Below, in pieces: positions 48,362 to 63,014 of a stretch of 64,000 nt of DNA (position 1 is its first letter; each line of letters opens with the position of its first letter). The DNA is from Nemopilema nomurai (lineage: Eukaryota > Cnidaria > Scyphozoa > Rhizostomeae > Rhizostomatidae). The notes beneath the pieces were generated by a model. The model worked only from the letters and a program-made list of their open reading frames with translations, was not told the origin of the DNA and did not search any database. The stretch spans positions 496,001 to 560,000 of the forward strand of contig ML133432.1 of assembly GCA_003864495.1 (NCBI GenBank). The letters are read 5' to 3'. A program made the translations under genes and the position numbers.

Positions 48362-51300
48362 ATGATGATCCGTTTGCTAACTGTTTTCATCGCAGTTTTA
48401 TGCATACAAGATGGTAAGCTTATTGCTTGAATTAGTTCACTCGTATGTTATTTTCACTTGAAGAAATAGATTTTAATTACTTTACCGAAGAAGCAGTTAA
48501 TTTTTGCCTCGTGAACATCTTACAAGTCAAAAAAGTTTTACATGCCTAGCCTTTCCGCGAGGTTGTGATTCATTGCAACCGTTGGCATTACGCGGTATTA
48601 ACGACGCATCATTTGCTCATGTATATGAACGCATTCGTTCTATCTTGAGAGAGTTACATTTTGAGATTTCGTGTAGTTGGTCTTGTTTTGTTTGCGTAGT
48701 CTTCTGTTGGTATCAAAATGGGCGTTTCGCCGGTATGTCCACCTTTCTGATCCCATTCTTTTTGTTGAAAGCAGAAACGTGCGACTGGCATCATCTTAAT
48801 CATTAGAACTCATTAATCTGCACATAAGCAACTAGCGTCGTTTAAAACTCTTCCGAACCAAAAAAAATTAATTGGACCTTGCCGGTTGCTTGTTAGCACA
48901 CATATAAGGGAAAATAGTGTATAGCTAAATCGATATAAAAGCGACGTTGAAGCCATAATTTTCGACACTTTTGAAGTGTGGTTAAATATTTTTCGAATGT
49001 CAACGACATTTAATTTTATTTTAACAGCATCTTCCCGTCTTATGCCGCTGAAGTTTAGTGTAATAACCCCGATCCACATCCATCCTACCAGACACAGAAG
49101 AGATTTGTCGACAAAGGAACAGGTACGGTGTTTTTGTTCTTTTGCGAAGCTTGAGCATATACTCAAAGCCCTTGTCAACATAGCGGCAGTTCTGTCACCT
49201 TTAATTGAATACTTATTGCAAGGGAAGTTCAAAAGTGTAGAGAGAATCTAATCACGTGTTCTTCATGACTCCATTTTATTATCGTTGAAGTCATAGTTTG
49301 GTCGAAAGTCAAATTGTAATTTCTAAAAACGTCATGTCGGTTGGGGTTAGGGTTAGAGGTCAAAATTTTTAGTTTTTTTGCCAGGAAGTAAATTCCATGT
49401 TTTAGAATTGTTGCGGAAAGCATTACAAAACCAACTTGACTCTGTTCTTATATCATATCATAGTAATTTTAGTAATCATCATTTCCTGGATGACTTTTCA
49501 TTGGGACACTGACCGTTTTGAGTTTATGTTTTTGAACAGAATATTTTGAATCAGCAAGATATTTCTAGCAAATGAAGGGATTTTCTATCCAAGTTTACCA
49601 ATGATTAAGGAGGGATCTATAAATGCATTTTTGATTATCAGTGGTTTCAATGTCATTTTAGTTAGTTTTGGTGGTAATTATGAAATGCCTAATTCTATTT
49701 TGCCGCTCAAAGATTGATTGAAGTCACTTACACAGAATGGGAGATGGCTTGTTGCACTTGCTTTGGAGTACTCTGTAATTTGAGCTATTATCTGAGATGA
49801 AATAAAGGGAGGAAAGATCTTATATTTAATTGACTGCAAGGAGAGGCTACTATTCAATTAATCTGGAACACAAAATGTTTCTACCAACCACAATTTTTGG
49901 TTGAGTTTATTTTAACTTATTTAGAAACAAATTTAGTTATGCCTTAGTGTAAGTGTAATAGTTCCAATTGGTGCTTTTTTCTGAAACTGGAATATATTAC
50001 CACACATGACAGAATAGATGAAGAAACCTAACCAATATGCTTGTGCAGTGAAACTTATTGAAGGCAATACTACCTTTTCTAAGTACTGTCTATCAATGAG
50101 TTTTTTGTATGACTGTAAAACTTCTGATAGGATTTTGATTGTGAGTTTCATGAATAGCTTTCATACTTTGTAACTTGGTTATTGCATATCTAGTTATGGC
50201 TTTGGTTCTTTGTTTAGATAAAAATTTATCTTAGATAGAGATTGATATCTCAGTTTTGAAGTACTGATATTATTGTGCTAAGCGGTCAAGTTTTTGCTTG
50301 AAATGCACCTTAGTTCTCTACTCAGTAGCATTGTTTATATAGAGTTCACTGTTATAATGCATACTCTGTTAGCTTACACAGCAGAGGAAAGCCTCTTTGT
50401 TATGCACCTTCATAGCATACCATTGTCTCAGTACTTTGAGCAAAGTTATATTGGTGGTCGCCATGAAGATCTGTGTTTAAAGTAAAGATTATAACTCCTG
50501 TTGTTATAATTGAAACAGGTTGCATCATTCACTGAAAAGGATTTCTAATCTATTGAAAAGGATTAATCTTTGGAGGGATTCAATACTTAGAAATTTACTA
50601 GGCTTCATCTATCTTAGTGGATGATAGATAGCACCAAACATGTTGTTTCTGGTATTCAAAGGTTAATTGTCAGGCTTGTGTTAGCCTTTAGGAAGATTAA
50701 TGTGGCTGCTATAAAGTCCTTCAGATTTTTATACAAAAATCCACCAATTTCCAAAAGATTTCCAAAATTTTATTCTTGCAATGTGATATGCTGAGCACTA
50801 CCTAAATATTGGAAGGACTTAGGAGGATAATTTTGTGGATACTTTTGCTGTCTAGACTGCAACTCTAATCTATTACATCAAAGGTGATATTAGAATTTCA
50901 TTTACTGCAAGTTTGGATGTCCCATCTGATTATTTGTCAAAAAGTATGGCAATGGCATTTTGAAGCTCTTTTAGCATGTGACTGATAATTGAATTCCAAC
51001 ATGACATGATCATGATAGTATTTGCTTTCTTGCAAGTTGGCAAGAAACTTTTCGCACATATGTACTGCGACCACAAGACCAATCCAGGGGGATAGTTGTG
51101 TTTTTAAGATTAATGCAGTGCCAAGCACAGATAATATCTTTTGATGAACTTCAATGGGTGATAAATTTTATTGGTTGTAAGGCAGACAGTTAATTCTTTG
51201 GAACAAAATTGATCTATTGCTGATCATATTGTTTCTGTTCTTATGTCATCATATGTCGCTTTCTCATTTCGAGCAGATTTTACGGCGCAAACAAAACTTC

Positions 51301-54300
51301 CTTTCTCGTTGTGTATTCATTGCAAACATGATTTCTTTTTAGAATGGTCATATGTTGGGTACATCCTTTGCCTTCTCTGCAAATGGAAGACAATACAAAC
51401 TTGATATTTTCCTTAACCGGTAAGGCAAATACAATTTCTTTAAATCAATAGAAGCTGAATGAATAATTTTTTGAGCAATGCAACATATTTTATTATGAAC
51501 CGATCCATCATTGTTGCAAAAGATGGACAATTATGCTATCACATTTTTATGGCTGTAGAACAAGGGGTCTCAAACTCAATTTCCCTGGGGGCCGCTGGAG
51601 GCAGAGACTGGGTGAGGCTGGGCCGCATAGGATTTCCACAAGAAAAGCGCTGATAAAACGTGAACTTGAACAAGTCCTTTACGGCACTAGACGTGTTTTA
51701 AGGGTGGCAACCTGGCTGGCTCTCTCGTCTCCCTGGTATTGTTCGTACTCCATACTTTAAGTATGCAAAAACTCCGCTTTTTCTTGTCACTAACATTTCT
51801 TGAATATCAAGACGGGGGCCGCGAGTCTGAGACCCCTGCTGCAGAAAGAAGCGTCAGGCGTGCGAAAGTTTGCTGCCATCCGCTCGTTATGTTTTTCCAA
51901 ATGAAGTTTACTTGCAAAGCTGTTATCCCAACGGCCTTTCCCTTCATTTCAAAAGCACCTTGAAATAGCGAAATCCTGTATTAAGATCGTAGTTTCCAGC
52001 AGAATCGCCAAATCGAAACCATCCCATTTCATGCCGCCACAAGTTTGGTATTTTTGCCAAGTCTTCCTCAGTGCTTCGCAAACGCCTCAAATGTGACGCG
52101 AGTATTTCCATGAAAGGAGAGTTTTGAATATGCGGGAGGTTGTGAGTTTGGGAACTTTGTATTTGGTGTTTGGGGGAGCAGATATTGGCCTCAAAGCAGA
52201 GGAGATGATAAGACAACAACGTCCTTCGTTTTTTGCATAATTCATTAGACGGGGAGTGATAAAGGGGAATAAACTGGAAGGCAGTTTTCTAACTATTGAT
52301 AAATGTTTCAGTGCTGATTTAAAAGTCATTTGAATTTTTTCAATACATTGCGTTGTTTTTAAGTTCTAGAATTTTAAAGTCGAAATATGTACAATTCGTA
52401 AAATAGTTGCAACTGAATTTGGAAAACTCAATCCTGCGTTCCAATTCCTTGTTTCTTTTTCGTTAAATGCTGGTTGCATCGACAAAGTTTGGCTCTGTGC
52501 GTTTGGCGGTTTTCATAAAAGGGCTGCCTCTTGCGTCATTGCCCTTTTAGCGGTTGTTGGGAATTAGGCCGAAACTTGAAAAACACAAAAAGCAGTCCCG
52601 GTATGCCTCGTCAGTATCTTCGAGTAATCGATGCGAAATATCGTGGTCCCGTGGTTCTAATAAGCTAGATGCCGCTTATAAAAAACAAGGTTTGGGCACG
52701 GGTAATCTTTTTCCCAGTTGTTACACAAAACAATGCGTCTTAGAGCTGCTATATATTCCTCGAATCTCACTGCTGGTTAATCGGTTTTCCACACGTCTCC
52801 GTAGTCTCACGAAGGACCTGCTGAAACAAAAGTGACCTTTTTTGATGTGCTTAATCGAAGGAGTGCGGTTTTTTTAACTGTGAACGGCAATAGTTATTTG
52901 CGTTTATTTTCATTTTCCCCCAAGGATGAATGCTTGTTATAGTAATTCGTATGACAAGCCGCTAGGTTTGACCGCATAATTTGTTGTTCTGCATAGCCGA
53001 GGTTTAATGGTTTTCTTAATGTGTTTACGTTTCTATAATGTTCTATGTTTGTACATTTCATTCTTCAAATATTTGTATTTATATGGTCTAATATTTGCTG
53101 TCCAAACGAAAGAAGGCATCTTGTATTATGATAACATAAACAGAAGAGTTTCGAGGTATAAACTAGCCTCGGAGGATTGCAATGTTGACAAAAGAAGATT
53201 TTGTCAGCAAGCAAGTGCCTTTCGAAAATTCTCGAGATTCTTCCAAAACCGAAGACGATATTTGACAATTTTTCGTTAGACGCAAAAGGCAGGCGCTGCC
53301 TGGAAGTTCATTTTTTATGTACATTTTTCGTCTCGTTGCTTCAAGCTAACTAAGAAAATTGAAAATGGTCAACCGTGGACACGTTGTAGCCTTGAGGTGT
53401 AAGTAAGGCCGTATGAAACATTTTTTGAGTGGGGGATGGGGGATGGGGGGTGATTGCACATGGAGGCCGGGGGTTGTGAGCTGCGAAGGCGCACTTTGTC
53501 TAAAATTCTGGACAATGGGGGGCTAGGTTCGTGCCTCTTGCTCCCCCGACTCTTACGTTTAGAGGTGCAAGTCAAAGATACGCCACGAGCTGCATTCGGT
53601 AATCGGGGCTTCTAGGAAGTACGAATAAAGCTTAGTGAAATTGCGTTGGTATTTTTCCCTTCCCAAAGTATGCAGGTGTAGGCTGGAACTACCTTTGCGA
53701 TACTGGATTCTATTTGTTTTGCTTTTCAAAGGGCCAAACCTGCATATAAGAAGTATTTATTTTCTAGTTCCTCTCTGGGCTACAGTGATTTCCGCATCCC
53801 TAAACCATACTCACTCACCGCACTTTCCAGGCTTTGCTGGATTTCTTAAAGAAAGCTTGTTTATTTTCTGATTTAAATTTTTCCTACTTTCCCTTTTGTG
53901 CTTGTCTGGTCTGTTTCGGTTGCCCAGGCTCTAATCATCTCTATTTCTGGAAGCACTTGGTCTCTTGTCAGTCTAACAAACCTTTATTTAGTTTTATCAA
54001 TTAATATCTTATAGTACTGTCTTGTGGTATAAAAGCTCGATCGATATCCTTTGTAACGCACCCCTACATTTAAGTTTCGCATTCTATCATGTTTAGGTAT
54101 CAAGATTTGAGTTCCTTTCAAAGTTATCATGGCTTTGAACGTTTTTTTAAGTATTCTGAACTGAGAAGTAGCTTCTTTGTCTTGGAGTATTATTCAAAGA
54201 TAGTTGTATCAGAATCAACCCAAGGCCTTTGTTGAACTTTGAATCCTTTTTGGGTTGGGAAAAATTGTTTTTTTGGGAGCTTCTTCTAAACCTGTAGTCG

Positions 54301-57300
54301 GGAATGAACAGAGCGGTTACCTTTTCAAAGTATACTACACGTTTATAAATAAACTAGAACACATGTCATACTCTATTTGGTAGATAATATATCTTGGTAG
54401 AGAAGAATTTTTAGATAGAATTTTCTGCAAAGAAGAGCTGGATGTTGCACGCAAATCGTAAACAATAAGGAGATTTTCTCAAGTCCATAAATCTTACCAT
54501 TTACTCCTTGATGATGGACAAAAGCTCTTTTGAATGTTAGGTTTGTAATTGGCGTGCCTTTAGTAGAAGACGGTGCGATATTAATACATTAAATCAACTG
54601 TTTTAGCTTGTGAACATAAAAACCACGCTCTAGGTTTTAATATACATGAGCAACAGCCTGGAGTGTATCTGGTTTTCAATAAACACGATTCTTATCAACT
54701 TATCAACTTTATCTTCCATACACTCTTGTATATGTATGGTGGTTACGGCTGTATAAAGACATTGAGAACTTCTACGACTTTTGATTCCATAGAAATCAAT
54801 TATCCATTAGTCACACAAGCAAGGTTTTATGAAGTGCAAATCTCCGGGGCCCGGGAATGATTTCCTGTATTAGTGGAAAGTCATACACTAGGACTTTCGC
54901 AGCCTTCGACAATATTTGTTTTTAAAAAGACGTCAGATTCCCAGAGTCATAATCGCAAACGATCATCCCCATTGGCGGAATGTTTTGATGTTGTCAAGGG
55001 AACGATGCTCAGGGATGAATTCACCTCTTGTCCCTTGTCTATCTTTCGTTTATGTGTCGAAATCACAAAGGATATCTGTGGCAGGCTTTTTTCTGCTGGG
55101 AGAATAAGCAGTTGTTGTTTCCCAGCTGCTGGTCAAAGCTGGCTCATGGGACAGTGATAGTATGGGCCTCTCCTAATTTAGCACAACGGACCTATTTTGT
55201 ACTTGACAAAGTCAGTTCTGACCTGACACGTGCTGCAGCCCCCCCCCCTTTTCAGCAAATCTTGAAGTAAAAGGCAATGGATCCTCTCACGAGTTCTTAT
55301 GTACGAATTATCGTAAATAAATGTTATTTTAATAATTATTATTTTTTGCTATTACTTTTAATATTCCGTTGGGTTTCATGTTTTCCTTTGCAAAGGTCAT
55401 GATCAAACCCTGTACTCCCTTTCCTTAATACACAAGCCATTGTTAGGTGCATCTATTTCATTATTTTTGTTTGCCTCGGGAAACCAATTACAAATAATTT
55501 CTGATAGTAAGATTTTGTAGTTTTAGTGGTATTGCAATAAATTGAATTTCTTGGTATAAATGCTCACTTAAACTTCTGGTTCTGCAGTATGATATTTGTT
55601 TGCTATCCCAAGTAACCTCACGTAAATAATCTCTTGGGGAAAGTTTACTGGTTTCGGGCCACGGTCTCAAAAACAAGATTTTCATATTCATTTTAAAGGA
55701 AAAATAATGATTTACTAGAAGATTGTCCCTTTCTCCTTAGTATGGACATTTGATCTTTATCGTTGTGGCCAAATTGCCATCTTCTGCCATCTTCGACCTG
55801 TGGTGTTTGGCTGTTAGTTGGCGAGACTCTCATTGTGTTCATCGGAGAAAGACCTTTTATCTTCGATGTAAACTTTCAGTCGAAGTTATGTTGTCCGAGG
55901 GACCTTATTCTCTATCCTATTAAATCTTTTTTGATCGCTATTTTATCGTGTGTTTTGCCAAATAAAATGTTTGTATTGATGCGATAATCCTATTACTTTG
56001 CTATCAACTGGGGTCCTTTGCTCTGCATACCTCTCCTGCGTCTGAAGAAACTTTGACGCTGCGATTTCAATGTACATGTACCGATCCCTGCGGTGGCTTT
56101 GCTGTTCAATGTAAAACTTGAGTTTTGAATTATTCGCTGTTTTCGAAGCAAATGCTAGCAATGGCTTGCAAACAGAATATCAAAATTCTTCTTTCTCCTT
56201 CAAGCCACACTTCTGTCTTGTTTGCAAACACTATTTCATTGATATGGCCGCCGAACTCTAAAACAGCGTAGAAAGAGAGATGGCCGCCAAAGCAAGTCCG
56301 CAAAGGAGTGCTATTTCCCTGCACGAAGTTCCATTTTATGTCAAAATATATTCTGTTGTTCTAAATCATCAATAATATCTGCCAAAAAGCTGAATTTTGT
56401 TATGATAACAGTGTATTATTAGGTTTAGTATTAATTATTAATAAATATGATATTGGAAATAGAAGAGCCTCTAGTTGCATACAATCATCGTTGAAATTGG
56501 ATTCCTGGTGAATTTCGAAATGAAGGGCCTAGGCTTATTTATAGAGGTATCCCAAGAAGCGACCAGCATTGCTGTTGATCTTTCCACTGGAATGAAAATT
56601 GCAAGTGACTTCCCAGACGACTGGCCCTTCCCCCCTTCAAGTCTATGTTTACAGAAATTAAATGGAAAGATAAATTGGTAGTCTGAAGGATTGTTTGAGA
56701 ATAAGATGGACTGAATGAAGCCAGCGAAAAAGTATTAAATGTTAAACGGGTGTTACCAAAAGGTGAAAAAAGTTTGTTAGAATCTGAATCGTTTGTTAAG
56801 AGTATCTTATCTCAGGAATCGCTGACAAAAGTTCCCCCGTCCATCCATCCCTGTTTAGGTTTGCCTGGTAATAATAAGTCTTCTGGCTTGGTGTAGGCCT
56901 CCATTTCAACTTCAGCCTGTCATCTGCTGTCATTTATATGCCTTGTGTAAGGCCCATATTTAATTTCAAGGTTAAAAATTGAAAGTTGTTGAGAAATCCC
57001 GATTTCTATTCATTCTCGTCCGTTATCAGTAACTAGTTTCAATTTTTGTCCTGATTTGTTTTCTCCCATTCTGCATTAGGACTAACTCGATTATCTTATT
57101 TTTATTCCATTAATATTATTTCCATTCTTCCTGTGGCTAGCCCGCAACAAAAATGCCGATTTCTTGCGTCTGTTATGAACCTATTCAAGTTTGCCTGTGG
57201 GTAGACCTATGTTGGTGTCCTATTCGAAGTAGGCATGGTTCAATAACACATCAGGCCTTTTGCTGTTATTGAGAAACGGACCAAATACCGCATAATCAAA

Positions 57301-60300
57301 TCTCTGGCTCGTTAACACAATTTGCAACAGTTTCAGTCTTGCCATGAGTCTCTTTTGTATGTTTGATGTTCAAATATTTTCATACGACGCACTTTTAAGC
57401 ACTGAGATGCTATACTGATCAGACAATTTGACAGGCAGGCATCCTTCAATGGGATATCTGATAGACTGTGTAATTTCAAACCTGCAAAATTAGTAATCCA
57501 AAGCAAGGTTTCAATCTAATGCCTCTGGTTCAATCCCCCCTGCTAATCCTCCTCTTCTTCGATTCTGCATGAATAAAAGGTAATTGGAGATAAAAGTTAA
57601 AGAAGAAGTAATTTCAATTACCTAAACCAGAGACATATTCGATCATCAGCATCCTTTCTGCAGATCACAGGAACTTGGTCCTTTACTAGTTTTTGTTATC
57701 AAACGTGAACTTTACCAACAGACATGAAATGACCCTTATCTGGGTTCATTTTCACTTTGACATATGAGTTCAAAGAGCATCCTTTTTGGTGCCATTTGCC
57801 AAATTTGACATCCTTTTCTATTTTTGCCAAATTTTGCATGACCTTCTGCTCATTATCTTATTCAATAAAAGAAATTGTTTAAGTTTATTCTTAGCAGCTC
57901 TATTTACGCACTCATTCTTTCTTTCAGAGGACTGATTCATGAGAAGTTTTTAGTGGGATACCAGGTGAAAGATGGCAATATCACAATGGATCAGTCGGTA
58001 TGTTCAATGACATACTTTCGAGCCGAGAGTTTTAGTTTTAGAGCATATTTCAATCTGTTATGATGTGGCTCAATTCCATTGGGCGGGAGTGGTCAGTCGG
58101 GGGATGCTCAAATTTCGCCAATTAAAAGCATTTTGCCCCTTCTAGTCTACTTTTTATAAGCCTAATACGTCAGAAGTTTCTTCTTTGGGTGGAATTTGGC
58201 AGTTCGCAACGCTTGCCTCTCCATCGACATCATCTTCCTTTCGGACGACTTTTTTTAAAGCCTAACGCCTCTCTCAGACCTCTCCTTTCACAAGATTTAT
58301 TAAGCGTCTAAGAACTCGGGGCCATGTTGGATCCTGCAGCCAGTTATAGTTTCACTTCAATTAACCCATCGCTGACCTCACTGAATATGTCTGATTATTT
58401 ATTATGTCTCATTCAGTTCATAGAACACTGTTACTATCATGGAACGCTGGCAGGCCAACCCAACACTAAAGTCGTTCTTAGCACGTGCAATGGATTGCGG
58501 TGAGTTTTTCGTTTTGTGGTTTCACCATGCAAATGTTGTTAAATGTACAGTTGCCAAAGGTACGAAATGTCGTTGCCAAGTGCTGGATTGTTTTGAGATA
58601 ACGCCCAGATATGTACACATGAACCTTCTCAAAGGCTCGACATCGTACCCATGAACCTTCTCAAAGGTCCAATCCTTCGATGTTCTTGCCGGTCGAGGCA
58701 GCTATGTTGAAAATCTTTTGGGTGGCACGAAACTTAAAAAGCTCGACAGTGAAATATGTTTACTTAATACAGTCCCGATTTCTTAATCTAGAACAACGTT
58801 TGTAGGTTAAAATTTACACATCAATAAATTAAACTTGATTTGTAATAATTTCTGAAGGACAATTTACAAGAAAAGCTTTATTTAAATTGGATCTCAGAAG
58901 TTTCCTATGTATTCTGCTTGGTATTGGGTTCTTCTCAGCTTGAATGAAATTCCGTTGACTACGAGGCTACCTGACGCTCATTGGCTGAGCCTCATGGAAG
59001 CCAATGCTTTATGGGAAGGTTAATGCTAGAAGGCCATAGGCAGACTCCTTGGTTTAAACAAATCTATCGATGGCCTAAACGGATTTGCAATGTCCAGTAA
59101 CTTAAACGCTGTCTTTTTAACCATCTAAGTGTTGTTGTCCAGTTTCAGCTGGATACAGTTGACAGACTGGTTAGAAAAGTTTTACAGAAAACATTTTTAA
59201 GTTCAAAGAAGTGTTATTGTTTTATGTTCGCCGGCTTCAAAGCTTTGATTGTATCATATTAATTGCTTTTCACTCTGTATGAGGCTCGCCGATTTCAATA
59301 CACGAATCTCACAATTTAGGCAACTAACAATTTCTTATTGCTAAGTTTCATATTGCAAATTATTTGTAAAAATGGATAGCTGTTTTTGAAACTACTGCTT
59401 GAATGTTCTTTTTTGGCTTGAATCGAATCTGTTATTCACTGTTGCTATCGGTAACTGTGTCAAAGCAACGACCCCAATAAAGTCTATTTTGTAGTGTACA
59501 AGCCTCATGGGCAGCTGCAGCCTTTCTTTAATTTGGTGTTTAGTGTTCACTTCTAAGCCCTTTTAGCTCTAATTACATTTGTATGAAGCCCATCTATTCT
59601 TCACCAAATGATATTAAGACTATATCCAGTTAAAAGTGGTCAATTGCCGAAACCAGCTCACGTGTTACCATATACATGGTAAAGGCGCTTTTCAACTGCC
59701 TTCGTCCATGGCAATCCTTGTTAATTTTTTGTTTTTGATTCGCTTTTCTTTGATGTGTTTTCATAATGCAAAGTAATTTGTAGGCAATAGCATTTTCCCA
59801 CAGGCTCTGTCAAAAGCTTTTCTGCCCCGTAAATAGGGTACTGCAATCGTAAATATTCACCCAAAATTTTTATTTGATAGCAACACTAGCTGAAGACTAT
59901 TGTGAGGAAATAAGGGGGTGATTCACTATTAGGGGGCAACAATGGTCCTCTTTATCATTAGCATTTACCATCTCATTACCCCTCGTTTTATGTCAATTTT
60001 TCGTTCAGGGAATGTTTCTGGGTATTTTTGCTGTGTTTTAGTTCGAAAAGCTCCTAGGAAAAACAGGAGTAAAAACACTTCAAATTAAGCCAGTCATACT
60101 GTAAACTAGGCCCATCGGAGTCCCACAGTTTCGAAATAGTACAGAGATGCCAATAATAAGGCTTTATGGCTAATACTTATATGTCCTAGTTCATTGTAAT
60201 GCATTGATTAGTTTAAAGATTCAGTTATCAAATTTGTCAGACGATTTCGAAAATCCCCCTAAACCAACTTTTATAATATTGCAGTGGCTTGGCTTGTAAG

Positions 60301-62924
60301 AAGTTAAAGACATCACTCCGGAGATTAGCATTAATAATCCCACTTTAGTCATCATTTCGTTCAATTTTCCACGTTCCACGTGGATCAAATCCGGTTTTTA
60401 CCTGTCTCCTTACCCATTGTGCCCTAGCGAATTTAATTTCTAGTTTTGGTTTTCACATTTCTGTCTTTTCTATGAACCAGAGGAACTATTGAGGACGACG
60501 ATGGAAAGATTTATGGCATCGAGCCTGAAAAGCTACATGGCCCAGTGGCAAGCGAGGTTAATCAACATTTTTCATATTGTTTTTATTTGCATATAATTTG
60601 ATCGCGCGCACGAACTTCCTAATGCAAAAATCGATTTTGCTTGTATTTTTGTTAGTGGTAAATCTTCCCTCCATAGTTTTGGTATAGAATTACTTTTTTA
60701 TCCACGACCAATGCACGCTTATTTGTCATTGTTCATTTTTAAGCTAAAAAAACTGGTTGTAGGATCTCAAAATCTGCAGGTGGCCTCTTTTAAATTATTG
60801 CCAATGTTAAACTCCATGTTAGACAGAATCAAGCTGTTGATGTTGATTTCGATATAGAATATAAGCAGGAGAACAATCTTGATAATAGACTCTTTATATT
60901 TGAATTTTTTGACGTTTTTTGTGGTCATGAATCTCCATGTCCTTCAATGCCTTGTTTGCGGCCTTTGTTTTCGAAATTTCCATTCCCTATTGATTTAAGC
61001 CTCTCAAAAACCGCCCGTTTTGTATACCTTTACAAGAACATATTTCGAAAAAATAATAACTTTTAAAAATCGAAATGAATATTGGCATGTTTCGTCCTCC
61101 AACGGATAGCGAATTACGCAGGTTCGACTGTCTTGCTTAACGTTGTGTCTTGGCACGAAAAGCTAAACACTCGGGTTCATCTTGCCAAAGGTTTTATTTT
61201 GCCGTTCTTTAGTCGTTAGTCATTGCGTAAGTGGCGAGTTTGCTTAACGAAATGCTTCGGTGGAAGAAATGATCTCTAGTTGCCCTCACCTCTACCCTAA
61301 CCAAAACACCGATGTCAAATTTTTCGATCACTATTCAGATAAGGATCAAATTGTAACTCATACAAAAAGTCGTTCTCTTCTTTAACGCAAATTGTTAGGC
61401 CTATCTTGTATCGCCTAAAGAACTAAAAGCAGAGGGGCTAAAGGGGTGATTTTTATGGGCCTGCCTCGAAAATGAAGTTAATTGGTTTTGTCGATTGTAA
61501 GACCTTTTTCTACATTGTAACTAAGCAAGCAGAAAAAGTAACTTGATCTTCTTTTTTCTTGCAGAAGCACCTGTTTTACAACTTAGAAGATTTACCAAAG
61601 CAGGAATCAAAGTGTGGTAGGTGACCTATACACAAGCTAACGTTATCTTCTATAAAGTTCTGTTTTGAAGACCTTTGGTAGCAGCAGTTCTATTTGTGGC
61701 CATATATTTCTAGCTACACCTGCCGTTCCACCCGCTTGATGACTTTTCTTGTCAACGTTTTCAATGACGAGACACTGATTCTCCGTTTGGCTTTTTTTAT
61801 CTAAAATCTTATCGTTAGGAGGTTAGCATAACATAGACTAATGCATAGATACTGAAACAGCGTAATCTCAATGTTTATGCAGTCTGTTACGTCACTCGCC
61901 CCAAGTCTTTACCTGTTAAATATGTATGTTTACATGTGTCGACTTACAAGCAGGTAGTTGAGGTTTGGTTAAAGGCAAATGCAAACAGTTTGGCTAGAGC
62001 TTTCAAATTGAATTGTCTAGAACCGAATTATCTTTTGCTATTGCAACCCGTTTCTGAATTTCCAAAACTGGCCAGGTACGTGTGGCTTTTTGTAGCAGCT
62101 TGAAGCAACACAAAGTTTCATGATCGCTTTGTAAGCAGGGAACATATTTACAAATAGAGGTTTTCACCTGACCCCTCTTAAAATGCGAGAAATTAGAATA
62201 ATTGTCGAATAAGAAAGATTAATCATGTCTCAGTCTTATGTCTTCAATTTCACAGCCCCGAAGGCTTGATGGAAGTAAGACCTTTTGAGTCATGCTTTCA
62301 ATTGAATCGAATGTCATTTTTCTCACGTTGCTTTTCAATTCATTCTCACAGGCCTCGATCATGATCATTCTTCACATGACGTTGATATGCATGGCGTATT
62401 TGACAAACACATAAGGGTGAGAGCTGGTTTAATATTAACGTCACCTTTTAGCTCTTCAGTCGTTTGAAAGCTTGCCCGTTTATAGTTGACATTGGAAAAA
62501 TTCAAAATTGGCCAAATCTGTTTTTCGAATGCTATGGCTGTCAATATTTACCTTCATATAAATGAGGAATTTCAAAATTTCCAGACGAAAATGAGAGCAA
62601 GAAAGATCACCTTTTATTTTTTAAGAATTTATGGGAAAGACTTTGGGAGCTGAATTTAATTGAGAAGATGAGTTGTAAAGTTTGTATGGTGATTAAGCTA
62701 TCAGGTTTATTATTTAAGTTCTGGAACCGTTTTCTATGCTCCGTGTCCGGCCCTTAAGCTCGTTTACTCGGCGAACTCTGAAAGAATAATTCCCGAAAGA
62801 TCAGTTAATTTGTGTCCATGTATTACGACGCTGCTCCATTGACATCTTTCTTTCGTAGCTGCGAAGGAGTCTTCTCACTGAAACCAAATTCGTTTCGTTA
62901 GTGCTTGTAAATGACAAGCGGCAG
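48362..62924 (+). CDS. ADAM-family metalloprotease, 5' part (9 exons: signal peptide, prodomain, start of catalytic domain; partial)
   Basis: ADAM proteins are membrane-anchored zinc proteases (some are inactive adhesion proteins). Exons: 48362-48413, 49028-49122, 51343-51419, 57928-57997, 58417-58499, 60481-60556, 61565-61616, 62352-62416 and 62859-62924. Together they give 212 in-phase residues and continue beyond the window. Residues 1-17 (MMIRLLTVFIAVLCIQD) are a signal peptide. The prodomain includes IEHCYYHGTLAGQP (about 100-113), VVLSTCNGLRGT and KIYGIEPEK, a typical reprolysin-propeptide pattern. LPKQESKCG (161-169) is the likely cysteine switch (Cys168). R190-L-R-R193 before Ser194 fits a furin site, followed by KFVSLVLVNDKRQ, the usual first strand of the catalytic domain. 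ADAMTS proteins share this propeptide, so that class is not excluded. The zinc-binding motif is not in the window, so protease activity is untested here. The many short exons were found by splice-site and phase logic. Confidence 0.85.
51553..51846. mobile_element. non-autonomous hAT element (MITE) with 8-bp target duplication, ADAM intron 3
   Basis: The element proper is 51561-51838 (278 bp). Terminal inverted repeats: CAAGGGGTCTCAAACTC at the left and, read inward, CAGGGGTCTCAGACTC at the right. Flanking 8-base direct repeats CTGTAGAA (51553-51560) and CTGCAGAA (51839-51846) match at 7 of 8 and fit the nTnnnnAn preference of hAT elements. It has no coding capacity. Confidence 0.8.
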
Positions 62925-63014
62925 GTAAAATATTTTATCGTCTTATTTTTGTATTTTTGTATCAAGGCAATATTTGGCTATGAGGCAGCTTTTTGTATCT
63001 CACATGAAAGTATT

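Noticed and set aside
49342..49358. GGGGTTAGGGTTAGAGG, interstitial telomere-like sequence
   Set aside because: Only two units; this is expected by chance or from a repeat fragment and gives no evidence of a telomere fusion.
57521..57540. GGTTCAATCCC, another B-box-like word
   Set aside because: An isolated match without an A box at the right distance or cloverleaf pairing.
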